Assembly (NCBI RefSeq): GCF_013170805.1
Contig: NZ_CP051293.1
Span: 2,486,001 to 2,550,000 of the forward strand
Direction: 5' to 3'
Length of the DNA: 64,000 nucleotides
Origin: Mesorhizobium sp. NZP2077
GTDB taxonomy: Bacteria; Pseudomonadota; Alphaproteobacteria; Rhizobiales; Rhizobiaceae
Positions 42,162-51,162 of this stretch are shown here, in pieces. Made by a program: the position numbers and the translations under genes. Below the pieces are notes generated by a model that was not told the DNA's origin, made no database searches, and saw only the letters and a list, made by a program, of their open reading frames with translations. Numbering within the stretch: position 1 is the first letter of the stretch; the number at the start of each line of letters is the position of its first letter.

Positions 42162-42323
42162 CTACTTCGGCGATTTCACTGCCAATGCCTTGTACTTGCC
42201 TTCCAGCCGGGCAAACACATCCTCGGCTGGTTCTACCCGCTCTGCGTCGGCTTCCCTGATGCCTTGGGCAAGCGCCGCGTCGAGTGCGGCAAGGCGCCGG
42301 TCCAAATCCGTGTTGATGGCCAC
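42162..42323 (-). CDS. Small ParD-like antitoxin fragment (orphan)
   Basis: 53 residues from a GTG start with GGGAG upstream. The stretch LDRRLAALDAALAQGIREAD and PAEDVFARLEGKYKALA resembles the C-terminal, toxin-binding half of ParD-type antitoxins, but the DNA-binding N-terminal half is absent. No ParE-like toxin is adjacent. It may be a remnant or a stand-alone small protein. Confidence 0.5.
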   Translation of the reverse strand: MAINTDLDRRLAALDAALAQGIREADAERVEPAEDVFARLEGKYKALAVKSPK

Positions 42324-42480
42324 AGAAGACTCCCGTCGAAATGCTCTCAATCTTTTGGTACCAGTTATTGGCTGTCAGCTTAGGGCAAATCGCATCCGAC
42401 TTGATGACGCACCAGCCCTCAACGTTCTTGCATTCCGCGCCCAGCACCACTACGTCATTTCGAGCAAGCGAGGATTTGCC

Positions 42481-42783
42481 ATGTCGACAGGACCGAACCG
42501 CATTCTCGATGAATTCGCCAAGCTGATGACCGATGCCGCGGGTGCCGCGCAAGGTGTGCGCCGTGAGGTGGAGACCGCCGTCAAGGGGCAGGCGGAGCGC
42601 ATCCTCAATTCGATGGACGTGGTGCAGCGCGAGGAATTCGAGGCCGCGCGCGAGATGGCCGCCAAGGCTCGGGAAGAGAATACTAGGCTTGCCGCCCGTA
42701 TCGAGGCGCTCGAAGCGAAGCTCGCCGAACTCGCTGGTGATGCCGCACCAGCGGCGGCGGCGAAGCCCCGCGCAAAAAAATAA
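42481..42783 (+). CDS. ubiK: Accessory factor UbiK family protein
   Basis: 100 residues. The BMFP-type layout is clear: NRILDEFAKLMTDAAGAAQG then a coiled coil (REENTRLAARIEALEAKLAE) and a basic Ala-rich tail. UbiK assists ubiquinone synthesis and binds lipid. It stands upstream of ybjN with a 338-bp gap. Confidence 0.88.
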   Translation: MSTGPNRILDEFAKLMTDAAGAAQGVRREVETAVKGQAERILNSMDVVQREEFEAAREMAAKAREENTRLAARIEALEAKLAELAGDAAPAAAAKPRAKK

Positions 42784-43121
42784 TCGTTAAACTTTTCCAC
42801 ATAGTGCGATCCTGAAAATCGCTTTGCCGTGAATCGCTTAACGGCATTGCATGAATCTTTGTGACAGCGCCTTTCCACATGCGAATGCCGCAGTGCGAAA
42901 AATTGGGCTGTTCACGCGACTCCCGATCAATAGACTGAATTTGTTGCATGATTCGGAGCAGGGTCATGCGGCCGGGCGGTGGGGTCCGGTCTGGGGTCTT
43001 TGCGTCGAGAAGTCGTCTTTAGCGCGAAGAAAGTCCTGGCCGTCCGAGTTCTAGATCAGATTGTTCGTCGTGTGTGCCCCGCGGAGCGTGCGGCGCTCCC
43101 CCTGAACACAGGAAGCATTCC
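42784..43121. other. Intergenic stretch between ubiK and ybjN
   Basis: 338 bp without a supported gene. Two TTTCCACAT words (42790-42798 and 42873-42882 region) resemble DnaA boxes with one mismatch, but two weak sites do not make an origin. It should hold the ybjN promoter. Confidence 0.4.
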
Positions 43122-43622
43122 ATGGAACTTCTCGAACTCGAATACTCCCGCGAAATCCATCCGGTGGATGTTATCGAGCAGGTGGCCCACAACAATGACT
43201 GGTCCTTCGAACGGGCCGGCGACGATGAAATCTCGATCTCGGTCGCCGGCAGCTGGACCGACTATCACGTCTCCTTCTCCTGGATGGAGGATTTCGAGGC
43301 GCTGCACCTAGCCTGCGCCTTCGACATCAAGGTGCCGGAGACTCGCGCGCTGGAAGTGATGCGGCTGTTGTCGCTGATCAACGAGCAGATGCTGTTCGGC
43401 CATTTCGACCTCTGGGAGCAGGAAGGCGCGATCATGTTCCGCCAGTCGCTGCTTTTGGCCGGCGGGGTCGAGCCGTCGAGCCAGCAGGTCGAGGTGCTCT
43501 TGTCCTCGGCGCTGGAAGCCTGCGAATGCTATTTCCAGGCCTTTCAATTCGTCGTCTGGTCGGGAACCTCGGCCAAGGATGCGCTCGCCGGTGTGCTGTT
43601 CGAGACCTACGGCAACGCCTGA
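43122..43622 (+). CDS. YbjN domain-containing protein
   Basis: 166 residues from ATG 43122, behind AGGA. The YbjN (type III chaperone-like) fold pattern is clear: [39 protein letters not shown] and a C-terminal [17 protein letters not shown]. Its role is unknown; chaperone-like activity is proposed for the family. csaA follows after 11 bp. Confidence 0.88.
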   Translation: MELLELEYSREIHPVDVIEQVAHNNDWSFERAGDDEISISVAGSWTDYHVSFSWMEDFEALHLACAFDIKVPETRALEVMRLLSLINEQMLFGHFDLWEQEGAIMFRQSLLLAGGVEPSSQQVEVLLSSALEACECYFQAFQFVVWSGTSAKDALAGVLFETYGNA

Positions 43623-43633
43623 GCGGTACGCGA

Positions 43634-43993
43634 ATGAGTGCAAGCAAAGAGCGTAAGCCAGAGATCAGTTTTGCCGATTTCGATCGTGTCGACATCCGCG
43701 CTGGCACGATCGTCGAGGCCGAACCGTTTCCGGAAGCGCGCAAGCCTGCCTTCAAGCTGAAGATCGATTTCGGACCTGACATCGGGGTGAAGAAGTCGTC
43801 GGCGCAGATCACCAAATACTATACGCCCGAAACGTTGGTCGGCCGGCAGGTGTTCGCTGTGGTCAATTTTCCGCCGCGCCAGATCGGGCCGTTCATGTCC
43901 GAAGTGCTGACGCTGGGCTTTCCCGACGAGGAGGGCGCCGTGGTGCTCGGCGCAATAGAGCGCAAGGTGCCAGACGGCGGCAGATTGTTTTAG
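43634..43993 (+). CDS. csaA: tRNA-binding protein CsaA
   Basis: 119 residues, single OB-fold of the EMAP/CsaA type: [20 protein letters not shown] at the start and [18 protein letters not shown] near residue 75. It is a dimeric tRNA-binding protein with chaperone-like activity. It is in line with ybjN and convergent with the next gene. Confidence 0.93.
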   Translation: MSASKERKPEISFADFDRVDIRAGTIVEAEPFPEARKPAFKLKIDFGPDIGVKKSSAQITKYYTPETLVGRQVFAVVNFPPRQIGPFMSEVLTLGFPDEEGAVVLGAIERKVPDGGRLF

Positions 43994-43996
43994 CGC

Positions 43997-44461
43997 TTAA
44001 GTGAGCCCAATTGGCTTGGATGATGCTAGTTTCCCATATGTCTCTGCGACCCATCGATCTTTCGGATAGGTTCGGGAGAGATGATAAAGGTTTTGCTCAT
44101 CCGTGTAGCCCAGAAGCTTGCCTTCCAGCCATTCCAATTGAGAGCACCAAGCCCCGCGACCCATTAGATCGAGCAGAAGCAAAAAGGCCTCCACCCGCCA
44201 TTCTTCACCCCGGCGGGAATAAAAGTAATAGTCGATGTCCAGTGGGGAGCCATCCGGGAGGCGCCTAGTGAAGGAGCGGATATGCTCCGACACTGTTCCA
44301 TTGGCGACATAGGTCGCGAAATCCTGGTTGGCCAGCGCATCGGATTTTTCAAAGCCATCCACGCGCTCATGGGCAAAGACGGCAAACGGCTTGGATCCGG
44401 CGAGCATCATCTCCAATTCGCGGTTGGTGTGCACGAGATACGGATAAGGCTCGTTTGCCAT
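43997..44461 (-). CDS. Hypothetical protein
   Basis: 154 residues from ATG 44461. No signal peptide or membrane segments. The centre VSEHIRSFTRRLPDGSPLDID and WRVEAFLLLLDLMGRGAWCS look like a genuine folded domain, but I do not recognise the family. It stands alone between convergent csaA and the glycosyltransferase. Confidence 0.65.
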   Translation of the reverse strand: MANEPYPYLVHTNRELEMMLAGSKPFAVFAHERVDGFEKSDALANQDFATYVANGTVSEHIRSFTRRLPDGSPLDIDYYFYSRRGEEWRVEAFLLLLDLMGRGAWCSQLEWLEGKLLGYTDEQNLYHLSRTYPKDRWVAETYGKLASSKPIGLT

Positions 44462-44559
44462 CCATTCCAATTTCCGTTCGCAGGGACCTGATCATAGCCA
44501 GAATACAATGGGGAATGCGAGTAGCGCTGTGCGCAGAGGATTCCTGAACCAGGAATCAG

Positions 44560-45582
44560 TCAGGCGGCCAGCTTGCGCGTCCTGCCGAGGGCCTCCTCGA
44601 CACAGTCGAGGAACATTTCCGCACAGGCCTTCCAGCTGTAGCGCATGGCGCGTTCCCTGGCCTCAGCGCGGTCGACCTTGAGGGCGGCAAGTGACGCCTC
44701 GCGCAGATCGTTGGAGACCGCGCCGCCAAAGCCATCACCGACAATGTCGATCGGCCCGGTCACCGGATAGGCGGCGACCGGCGTGCCGCTGGCCAGCGCC
44801 TCGATGATGACGTTGCCGAACGTGTCCGTGCGGCTGGGGAAGACAAAGACATCTGCCGAGGCGTAAATCTCGGCCAGTTCGTCGTTCGGGCGGTGACCGA
44901 GGAAATGCGCCTTTGGGTATTTCGCTTTCAGTTTGGCAAGTTCAGGTCCTTCGCCGACGATCACCTTGCTGCCGGGCAGGTCGAGGTCGAGGAAGGCGGA
45001 GAGGTTCTTTTCTATGGCGACGCGGCCGACGCAGAGGAAGACCGGGCCGGGGAACCCGAGATCCTTGCGCTTGTCCGGCCGGAAATGGTCGATGTCGACA
45101 CCACGCGTCCACGGCCGCAGCTTGTTGAAGCCGCGCGCCGCGAGGTCGTCGGCAAGCGACTGGGTGGCGACCAGCGTGCCCTGGCCGGAATTGTGGAAAT
45201 CGCGCAGCCAGCGATAGGCCCAGCTTTCCGGCACCGGCAGGCGAGCACTGAGATATTCGGGGAAGCGTGTGTGGTAGCTGGTGGTGAACGGCCGGCCGGC
45301 ATTGCGGCAATAGCGCCGCGCCATGATGCCGAGCGGGCCTTCGGTGACGATGTGGACGTGGTCGGTCTTGTAGGCATCGATCAGGCGCGCGACATGGCCA
45401 GGCGTGGTCAGCGCCAGGCGGATGTCGGGATAGGTCGGCAGGGGCAGTGTGCGAAAGATGTTGGGCGTCAGGAAATCCACCGCCACGTCGAAGGATTTCA
45501 GCGTTTCGGTGAGCCGCTCCAGCGTGTGGACGACGCCGTTGACTTGCGGGCGCCAGGCGTCGGTGACCATCAATATGCGCAT
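44560..45582 (-). CDS. GT4-family glycosyltransferase
   Basis: 340 residues from ATG 45582; the frame is open far upstream but without family match. The start MRILMVTDAWRPQVNGVVHT and the donor-site region IVGEGPELAKLKAKYPKAHF, then SRTDTFGNVIIEALASGTPV with the E-x7-E motif, place it in GT4. It resembles rhizobial glycosyltransferases that make glycolipids under phosphate limitation (Agt/SqdX-like), but the acceptor cannot be told from the sequence. Confidence 0.9.
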   Translation of the reverse strand: MRILMVTDAWRPQVNGVVHTLERLTETLKSFDVAVDFLTPNIFRTLPLPTYPDIRLALTTPGHVARLIDAYKTDHVHIVTEGPLGIMARRYCRNAGRPFTTSYHTRFPEYLSARLPVPESWAYRWLRDFHNSGQGTLVATQSLADDLAARGFNKLRPWTRGVDIDHFRPDKRKDLGFPGPVFLCVGRVAIEKNLSAFLDLDLPGSKVIVGEGPELAKLKAKYPKAHFLGHRPNDELAEIYASADVFVFPSRTDTFGNVIIEALASGTPVAAYPVTGPIDIVGDGFGGAVSNDLREASLAALKVDRAEARERAMRYSWKACAEMFLDCVEEALGRTRKLAA

Positions 45583-45776
45583 GGCGGCCCTTTGCTTGAA
45601 AGGTCGACGGTTGCCTTGAGACGATGCCGGAACGGCGACCAGCCGGCTGCCCTCGCTTCGCTCCAGCGTACCCGGGTGGGCACGAGGTCGAAGTGGGGCG
45701 GCAAGATCGAATCGACTGTAGTCGCGCGTTTCATGCGCGCTCTTCACCATGATTTCATGACGAGCGGATGAAGCTG

Positions 45777-45828
45777 GATACTTGGCTTGGTATTTGGGCT
45801 TGATACTTGGGCTTTGATACTTGGGCTC
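45777..45828. repeat. Short degenerate tandem repeat
   Basis: About four units of 13-15 bp built on TACTTGGGCTTGA, directly after the histidine kinase stop. Confidence 0.8.
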
Positions 45829-45830
45829 GC

Positions 45831-47246
45831 CTAGGCCGGAACCTTGATCACCGCGCGCAGGCCGCCGAGCGGGCTGTCGTCGAGGGTGATGTCGCCGCCA
45901 TGGCTGCGGGCGATGTCGCGGGCGATCGACAGGCCGAGCCCGGTGCCGCTGGCATCGAGGTTGCGGGCCTCGTCGAGCCGCACGAAGGGCTTGAACACGT
46001 CCTCGCGTCTGTCGGCCGGAATGCCGGGACCGTCGTCGTCGACGGTGACCACAAGCGAGCCACGGCCGTGGTTGGCGCTGACCTCCACCGTCTTGGCGTA
46101 GCGGAAGGCGTTGCCGATGACGTTGGACAACAGCCGGGCGAAGGCGTTCGGCCTGACATGCACGGTCGGATCGCCGGAAAGCGTCGTCGACAGCTTGCAT
46201 TTGCGCAAGGCGGCTTCGTCGCCGAGCTTCTGGAAATAGGCATCGAGATCGAAACGTCCCGGGTCCTCCGAGGCTTCGCCGCGGGCAAAGGCGAGATAGC
46301 CTTCCAGCATCGACTGCATGTCGTCGATATCCTGGTTAAGCGCCGCCTTGGTCTCGGCCTTGCCGCCGGCCAGCGCCAGCTGCAGCTTGAAGCGGGTGAG
46401 GATGGTTCTCAGATCATGGCTGACGCCGGTCAGCATGGCGGTGCGCTGGTCGATCTGGCGCTCGATGCGCTCGCGCATCTGGATGAAGGCGAAGCCGGCC
46501 CGGCGCACCTCCTCGGCGCCGCGCGGGCGAAAATCGCGCGGCATCGGCCGGCCCTTGCCAAAGCTTTCGGCGGCTTCGGCGAGCGTCAGGATCGGCCGGA
46601 TCTGGTTGCGCAGGAAGGGGATGGCGATCATCAGCAGCACCAGCGAGGTGCCGACCATCCAGATCAGGAAAATGTGGGTGTTGGAGGCATAGGCCTGGCT
46701 GCGGCGCACGAAGACGCGCAGCACCTTGTTCTCGAGCTGGACGCGCACCTCGACGATGTTGGAATTGCCGACCGTGTCGATCCAGAACGGCCGGTTGATC
46801 TGGCGGGTGATCTCGGACGAAAGAACGTCGTCGAGGATCGAGAAGAACGGTTTTGGACCGGGCGGCGGCAAAGGATCCGGCGGCAGCAGATCGACCTTCA
46901 GCTGCATGCGGTCTTGCGCGATGCGGATGATGTTGGCGTAGTCGGCGTCGTGCGGGTAGGTCTCGATCAGATCGATGATGGCGGCGATGTCGCGCACGGT
47001 GGCCTGTGACAGGCGCTGCGTCACCGTTGCCCAATGTCGTTCCATGAAGACGAAGGCGACGACCGATTGCAGCAGGATCATCGGCGCGATGACGATGATC
47101 AGCGAGCGCGCATAAAGGCGCTTGGGCATGTAAAGCGACACAAGGCGCCAGAACCGGTTCCAGATGCGCGGCACCGCCTTGAGCGTTCGCGTGGCGCGTG
47201 CGCTCAAGCCGTCAGGTCCCGGCCCTTCCAGTTCCGTCGTCGCCAT
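45831..47246 (-). CDS. EnvZ-type sensor histidine kinase
   Basis: 471 residues. Membrane segments at about 47-68 and 192-212 flank a periplasmic domain with a Pro-rich piece. A HAMP region follows, then the H-box GVSHDLRT (His277), N-box NVIGNAFRYA, G1 DDDGPGIP and G2 GTGLGLSI. It probably phosphorylates the regulator encoded 47 bp upstream on the same strand. The input signal is unknown. Confidence 0.93.
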   Translation of the reverse strand: MATTELEGPGPDGLSARATRTLKAVPRIWNRFWRLVSLYMPKRLYARSLIIVIAPMILLQSVVAFVFMERHWATVTQRLSQATVRDIAAIIDLIETYPHDADYANIIRIAQDRMQLKVDLLPPDPLPPPGPKPFFSILDDVLSSEITRQINRPFWIDTVGNSNIVEVRVQLENKVLRVFVRRSQAYASNTHIFLIWMVGTSLVLLMIAIPFLRNQIRPILTLAEAAESFGKGRPMPRDFRPRGAEEVRRAGFAFIQMRERIERQIDQRTAMLTGVSHDLRTILTRFKLQLALAGGKAETKAALNQDIDDMQSMLEGYLAFARGEASEDPGRFDLDAYFQKLGDEAALRKCKLSTTLSGDPTVHVRPNAFARLLSNVIGNAFRYAKTVEVSANHGRGSLVVTVDDDGPGIPADRREDVFKPFVRLDEARNLDASGTGLGLSIARDIARSHGGDITLDDSPLGGLRAVIKVPA

Positions 47247-47293
47247 TGGCTCTTTTCATTTCGTCCGCGGCCAATCGGGCCACGGCCGGTATT

Positions 47294-48013
47294 CTATTCC
47301 ACGCTGAGCCGATACCCAATACCGCGCACGGTCTGCAGCCAGACCGGGTTGGACGGGTCGCGCTCGATCTTGCGGCGCAGCCGGTTGATCTGGACGTCGA
47401 TGGTGCGCTCGCCGACCTCGGAATCGTCGCCGACCAGCTCGTGGCGCGGGATGGTCTCGCCGGCGCGTGCGGCGAAGATCGCCAGGATCTCCTGCTCGCG
47501 GTCGGTCAGCTTCAGCGCCTCGCCGCCGCGCTTCAATTCGCGCCTGGCGATCTGGAAGGTGTAGGGGCCGAAGACCAGCTGCTCGACCTTGGGCGTCGTC
47601 GCCGGGCCGCCGCGGCGCAGGATGTTGTTGATGCGCAGGATCAGCTCGCGGGGGTCGAAGGGCTTGGGCAGATAGTCGTCGGCGCCGGCCTCGAGCCCGG
47701 AGATGCGGCTGTCGGTTTCCGACAGCGCCGTCAGCATCAGGATCGGCACGTTCTTTTCGGCCCGCAGCGATTTGGTCAGGTCGACGCCGGTTTCGCCCGG
47801 CATCATCACGTCGAGCACAAGCAGGTCGAAATCGAGGCCGGCAAGCTTGCGCCTGGCTTCGCCGGCATTGCCGGCGACGGTGACGCGAAAGCCGTTCTCG
47901 GTCAGATACTGCTTGAGAAGATTGCGGATGCGGGTGTCGTCGTCGACCACAAGCAGATGCGGCGCATCGTCGTCCGGTGCGACCGTCTGATCGACCCTCT
48001 CAGTGCTCTCCAT
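47294..48013 (-). CDS. OmpR-family response regulator (PetR-like)
   Basis: 239 residues from ATG 48013, overlapping the end of the MarR gene by 14 bases. The receiver has the acidic pocket VDDDTR, phosphoacceptor Asp68 in LLVLDVMMPG and Lys in YLPKPFDP. The C-terminal winged helix ends RRKIERDPSNPVWLQTVRG-IGYRL. The order MarR regulator then this regulator matches petP-petR of Rhodobacter capsulatus, which control the bc1 operon; the petABC operon lies 28 kb away here. Confidence 0.93.
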   Translation of the reverse strand: MESTERVDQTVAPDDDAPHLLVVDDDTRIRNLLKQYLTENGFRVTVAGNAGEARRKLAGLDFDLLVLDVMMPGETGVDLTKSLRAEKNVPILMLTALSETDSRISGLEAGADDYLPKPFDPRELILRINNILRRGGPATTPKVEQLVFGPYTFQIARRELKRGGEALKLTDREQEILAIFAARAGETIPRHELVGDDSEVGERTIDVQINRLRRKIERDPSNPVWLQTVRGIGYRLSVE

Positions 48014-48533
48014 GGCTTTTCCCTGACATTTTTGCGGACCCAACGTCAATCTGCGCTCTCAGTTCCGGATTGACCATCGCTTCGAGGAAGCGCTCCACCA
48101 AGGTCCGTTCGGTGGCGCCGGAATCTTCCAATGCAGCACGGATGCGGCGCGACTGTGGCCGCGCCAGGGCCAGCGCCAGCGCACGGCCCTTCGCCGTCGG
48201 ATAGAGTTCGCGCTGGCGGCGGTCGCGCGGGCCTTGCAATTGCACGACATGGTCGGTGTCGATCAGTTGCTTGAGCACGCGCGCCAGGCTCTGCTTGGTG
48301 ATCTTCAGCACGTCGAGCAGTTCGGCGACCGTCAGGCCCGGCCGGCGGTTGACGAAATGCAGCACCCGGTGGTGGGCGCGGCCGAAGCCATAGTCGGCCA
48401 GGATCTGATCGGGATCGGAGGTGAAGTCGCGATAGGCGAAGAAGAACAGTTCGATGATGGCGAAGTCGATGCCGTCCTCGTCCGTGATCGCGGTCCTGAT
48501 CGGTTTTCCGGCGGCTGCGCTTCGATCCGTCAT
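48000..48533 (-). CDS. MarR-family regulator (PetP-like)
   Basis: 177 residues from ATG 48533 (five bases after GGAG); the ATG three bases earlier is possible. The winged helix GLTVAELLDVLKITKQSLAR and wing QGPRDRRQRELYPTAKG are clear. It overlaps the petR-like gene and is divergent from ilvE. A 23-bp palindrome lies 24 bp upstream of its start, fit for autoregulation. Confidence 0.9.
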   Translation of the reverse strand: MTDRSAAAGKPIRTAITDEDGIDFAIIELFFFAYRDFTSDPDQILADYGFGRAHHRVLHFVNRRPGLTVAELLDVLKITKQSLARVLKQLIDTDHVVQLQGPRDRRQRELYPTAKGRALALALARPQSRRIRAALEDSGATERTLVERFLEAMVNPELRAQIDVGSAKMSGKSHGEH

Positions 48534-48556
48534 CATATCTCCAAAGGAACGGGAGA

Positions 48557-48579
48557 TTATGTCAGTACTATTGACGTAA
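48557..48579. promoter_or_regulatory. MarR/PetP-type operator palindrome
   Basis: TTATGTCA and TGACGTAA form an inverted repeat with a seven-base centre (GTACTAT). It lies between the petP-like and ilvE genes. Confidence 0.6.
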
Positions 48580-48794
48580 TTTCCCTGCAATGGTAATTTT
48601 TGACAAGCTTTTGGGCCGATTGCGAACGAAAAGGCAAGGCAGGCCGGTTTTTCCGGAACTTCCTGAGTTTGCCAGAGCGCGATTCTCCGCCTACGCTTCG
48701 AGACACCGGCCGGCGTCTCCAATCGCATGGCGCGGCCAAAAAGAACACGCAACGACACCAAAATATGCGGGCGGCTGCCCGCGGGAGGTTACCA

Positions 48795-49688
48795 ATGGCA
48801 TCCGTTCCCTTCGATCAGCTGGACGGCTTCATCTGGATGAATGGCGAGTTCGTTCCGTGGGGCGACGCCAAAATCCATGTGCTGACGCACGGTCTGCACT
48901 ATGCCAGCGCGGTCTTCGAGGGCGAGCGCGCCTATGGCGGCGCGATCTTCAAGCTCAACGAGCACACCGAGCGCCTGCATGAATCGGCGCGCCTGCTCGG
49001 CTTCAAGATTCCCTATTCGGTCGCCGAGCTCAACGACGCCTCGACCACGCTGTTGAAGAAGCAGGGTTTCCAGGACGCCTATGTCAGGCCGATCGCCTGG
49101 CGCGGCAGCGAGCAGATGGGCGTTTCGGCGCAGAACAACCGCATCAACTGCGCCATCGCCATCTGGCAGTGGCCGAGCTATTTCGATCCGGCGCAGAAGC
49201 TGAAGGGCATTCGCCTCGACGTGGCGGAATGGCGCCGGCCCGACCCGCGCACGGCGCCGTCGAAGTCGAAGGCCGCCGGCCTCTACATGATCTGCACCAT
49301 GTCCAAGCATGCCGCGGAAGCCAAGGGCTATGCCGACGCCATGATGCTCGACTGGCGTGGCCAGGTCGCCGAAGCAACCGGCGCCAACATCTTCTTCGTC
49401 AAGGACAGCAAGATCCATACGCCCAAGCCCGATTGCTTCCTCGACGGCATCACCCGCCGCACGGTCATTGGCCTGGCCAAGGATCGCGGCCTGGAGGTAA
49501 TCGAACGCGCCATCCTGCCGGAAGAACTCGAAGGCTTCGAGCAATGCTTCCTGACCGGAACGGCAGCGGAAGTAACGCCGGTTTCGGAGATCGGCCCTTA
49601 CCGATTCGAGGTCGGTGAAATCGCCAAGAACCTTATGAACGACTATTCTACCGCGGTGCAGCCGAAGCACGCGATCGCCGCAGAATAA
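48795..49688 (+). CDS. ilvE: Branched-chain-amino-acid aminotransferase
   Basis: 297 residues from ATG 48795, behind GGGAGG; the frame is open upstream without family match. The class IV features are LTHGLHYASAVFEGERAYGG near residue 30, KSKAAGLYMICTMSKHAAE near 155, and EATGANIFFV near 195. It is PLP-dependent and makes Leu, Ile and Val. A terminator follows. Confidence 0.95.
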   Translation: MASVPFDQLDGFIWMNGEFVPWGDAKIHVLTHGLHYASAVFEGERAYGGAIFKLNEHTERLHESARLLGFKIPYSVAELNDASTTLLKKQGFQDAYVRPIAWRGSEQMGVSAQNNRINCAIAIWQWPSYFDPAQKLKGIRLDVAEWRRPDPRTAPSKSKAAGLYMICTMSKHAAEAKGYADAMMLDWRGQVAEATGANIFFVKDSKIHTPKPDCFLDGITRRTVIGLAKDRGLEVIERAILPEELEGFEQCFLTGTAAEVTPVSEIGPYRFEVGEIAKNLMNDYSTAVQPKHAIAAE

Positions 49689-49714
49689 CGATAGTCACAG
49701 CTTTTCGCGCAAGC

Positions 49715-49745
49715 AGGGGCGGTTTTCCAGCCGCCCCTTTTATTT
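49715..49745 (+). terminator. Rho-independent terminator of ilvE
   Basis: An 8-bp stem AGGGGCGG / CCGCCCCT with an eight-base loop and the T-rich tail TTTTATTT. Confidence 0.85.
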
Positions 49746-49833
49746 CAGCGTTTCTGCATTTGACTTTCATCCAATTCGGCGTCTCATGATGGTGTCGGCC
49801 CGGGAGGCTGGCAGCTATGGAGGGACTAATCAT

Positions 49834-50151
49834 ATGGACATGAACACGCTTCTTCCGATCATTGTACAGGTGATTACGGGTATCATCGGTGGTCAGGCGG
49901 TCGGTGTTGCACTCAAGAACGCGGCGATGGGTCAGCTGCCCAAAATCCTGGGCGGTGCCATTGGCGGCGTCGGCGGGGCGGCGATCCTCGGCAGCCTGCT
50001 TGGCGGTGGCACGATCGACCCAGCGGCGGCAGCTACTGCGGCTGGTGGCCTGGGCAGCGTTCTGGATCTCAAGAACATCGTCGGCGGCGCCGGCGGTGGC
50101 GCCATCCTGACCGGCATCATCGGCGCGGTTCTGGGCGCGATGAAGAAGTAA
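49834..50151 (+). CDS. Small Gly/Ala-rich membrane protein
   Basis: 105 residues from ATG 49834, behind GGAGGG. Nearly the whole chain is hydrophobic and Gly-rich, with glycine-zipper style segments (GGAIGGVGGAAILGSLLGGG and GGAGGGAILTGIIGAVLGAM). No family is recognised. It is flanked by terminators on both sides, so it is likely a single-gene unit. Confidence 0.65.
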   Translation: MDMNTLLPIIVQVITGIIGGQAVGVALKNAAMGQLPKILGGAIGGVGGAAILGSLLGGGTIDPAAAATAAGGLGSVLDLKNIVGGAGGGAILTGIIGAVLGAMKK

Positions 50152-50175
50152 GCCTTGACGGTCTCAGGTTTGTTC

Positions 50176-50201
50176 AAATGGGCGGCTTCGGCCGCCCATT
50201 T
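50176..50201 (+). terminator. Rho-independent terminator
   Basis: A perfect 11-bp stem AAATGGGCGGC / GCCGCCCATTT with TTCG loop, 25 bases after the small membrane protein stop. Confidence 0.85.
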
Positions 50202-50204
50202 CCG

Positions 50205-50243
50205 TTTCTGGCCATTTCTGTTTCTGGCCATTTCTGTCTCTGG
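50205..50243. repeat. 16-bp tandem repeat, about 2.4 copies
   Basis: TTTCTGGCCATTTCTG occurs at 50205-50220 and exactly again at 50221-50236, then partly. It lies directly after the terminator. Confidence 0.85.
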
Positions 50244-50324
50244 GATGACTGACTGTTCGTCTTTCGAGGGTGGACGCGTTTCGCCTGCGCCTCTACATCT
50301 CGCCAGAGATACGAAAGGAAGATC

Positions 50325-50963
50325 ATGGGTCAGCTCAATGCCGGCATCGTGCCGGTCACACCGTTTCAGCAGAACTGCACCATCCTGTTCGACATGGACG
50401 ACAAGCACGGCGTCGTCGTCGACCCGGGCGGCGATATCGACAAGGTGCTGGCGGTGCTGAAGGACAATGCGATCACGGCCGAAGCGATCTGGATCACGCA
50501 TGGCCATATCGACCATGCCGGCGGCGCCATGGAACTGAAGGAAGCACTCGGCATCGACATCATCGGCCCGCATGCAGCCGACAAGTCCTTGCTCGACAAT
50601 CTGGAAAACCAGGGCAGGCGCTACGGTATTGCCGGCTCGCGCAACTGTGTGCCCGACCGGTTCCTCACCGAAGGCGAGACCGTGTCGTTCGGCGGCCATG
50701 TGTTCGAGGTGTTGCATTGCCCCGGCCATGCGCCGGGCCACGTCGTCTACTACAACCGCGCCGCCAAGTTCGCCCATGTCGGCGACGTGCTGTTCCGCGG
50801 CTCGGTCGGCCGCACCGATCTGCCGGGCGGCGACCATGCGACGCTGATCGCTTCGATCAAGGACAAGCTGTTGCCGCTGGGCGACGATATCGGTTTCATC
50901 TGCGGTCATGGCCCTGGCGGCCGCTTTGGTGAGGAGCGGCGGACCAATCCGTTTCTGACTTAG
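50325..50963 (+). CDS. MBL-fold metallohydrolase (glyoxalase II-like)
   Basis: 212 residues. The zinc motif is THGHIDHAGG near residue 58, with further ligands in HCPGHAPGHVVYY, VGDVLFRGSVGRTD and CGHGPGG. The family includes glyoxalase II-like and persulfide-related hydrolases; the substrate is not clear. It stands alone behind an unassigned promoter. Confidence 0.9.
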   Translation: MGQLNAGIVPVTPFQQNCTILFDMDDKHGVVVDPGGDIDKVLAVLKDNAITAEAIWITHGHIDHAGGAMELKEALGIDIIGPHAADKSLLDNLENQGRRYGIAGSRNCVPDRFLTEGETVSFGGHVFEVLHCPGHAPGHVVYYNRAAKFAHVGDVLFRGSVGRTDLPGGDHATLIASIKDKLLPLGDDIGFICGHGPGGRFGEERRTNPFLT

Positions 50964-51020
50964 GGTGTGCTGATATTCAGGTGAGGCCGGTCTGCAAATG
51001 GCGGCTTCCTGCGCTTCCCC

Positions 51021-51044
51021 GTTCTACTGCCCTCGCAGTAGAAC
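51021..51044. repeat. Perfect 10-bp hairpin
   Basis: Arms GTTCTACTGC and GCAGTAGAAC around CCTC. It lies between the MBL gene and the next terminator, with a second small hairpin CGTAC-N6-GTACG after it. Confidence 0.75.
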
Positions 51045-51107
51045 TGAGTTCACGTACCCAAAAGTACGCTCCGCTCCGGTTCTCTGAAGCCACCATTTTC
51101 GGCGCCC

Positions 51108-51147
51108 AACAAAAAAGCGCTGGCCTTGCGGTCAGCGCTTTTTTGTT
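51108..51147. terminator. Bidirectional terminator
   Basis: The stem ACAAAAAAGCGCTG / CAGCGCTTTTTTGT sits between the convergent MBL and BA14K genes, with A- and T-runs on both sides. Confidence 0.9.
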
Positions 51148-51162
51148 TGGGGCAGGGAAGCC

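Noticed and set aside
42784..42890. Possible replication origin from TTTCCACAT words
   Set aside because: Only two imperfect DnaA-like words, no AT-rich unwinding region or further boxes and no dnaA/parAB neighbours.
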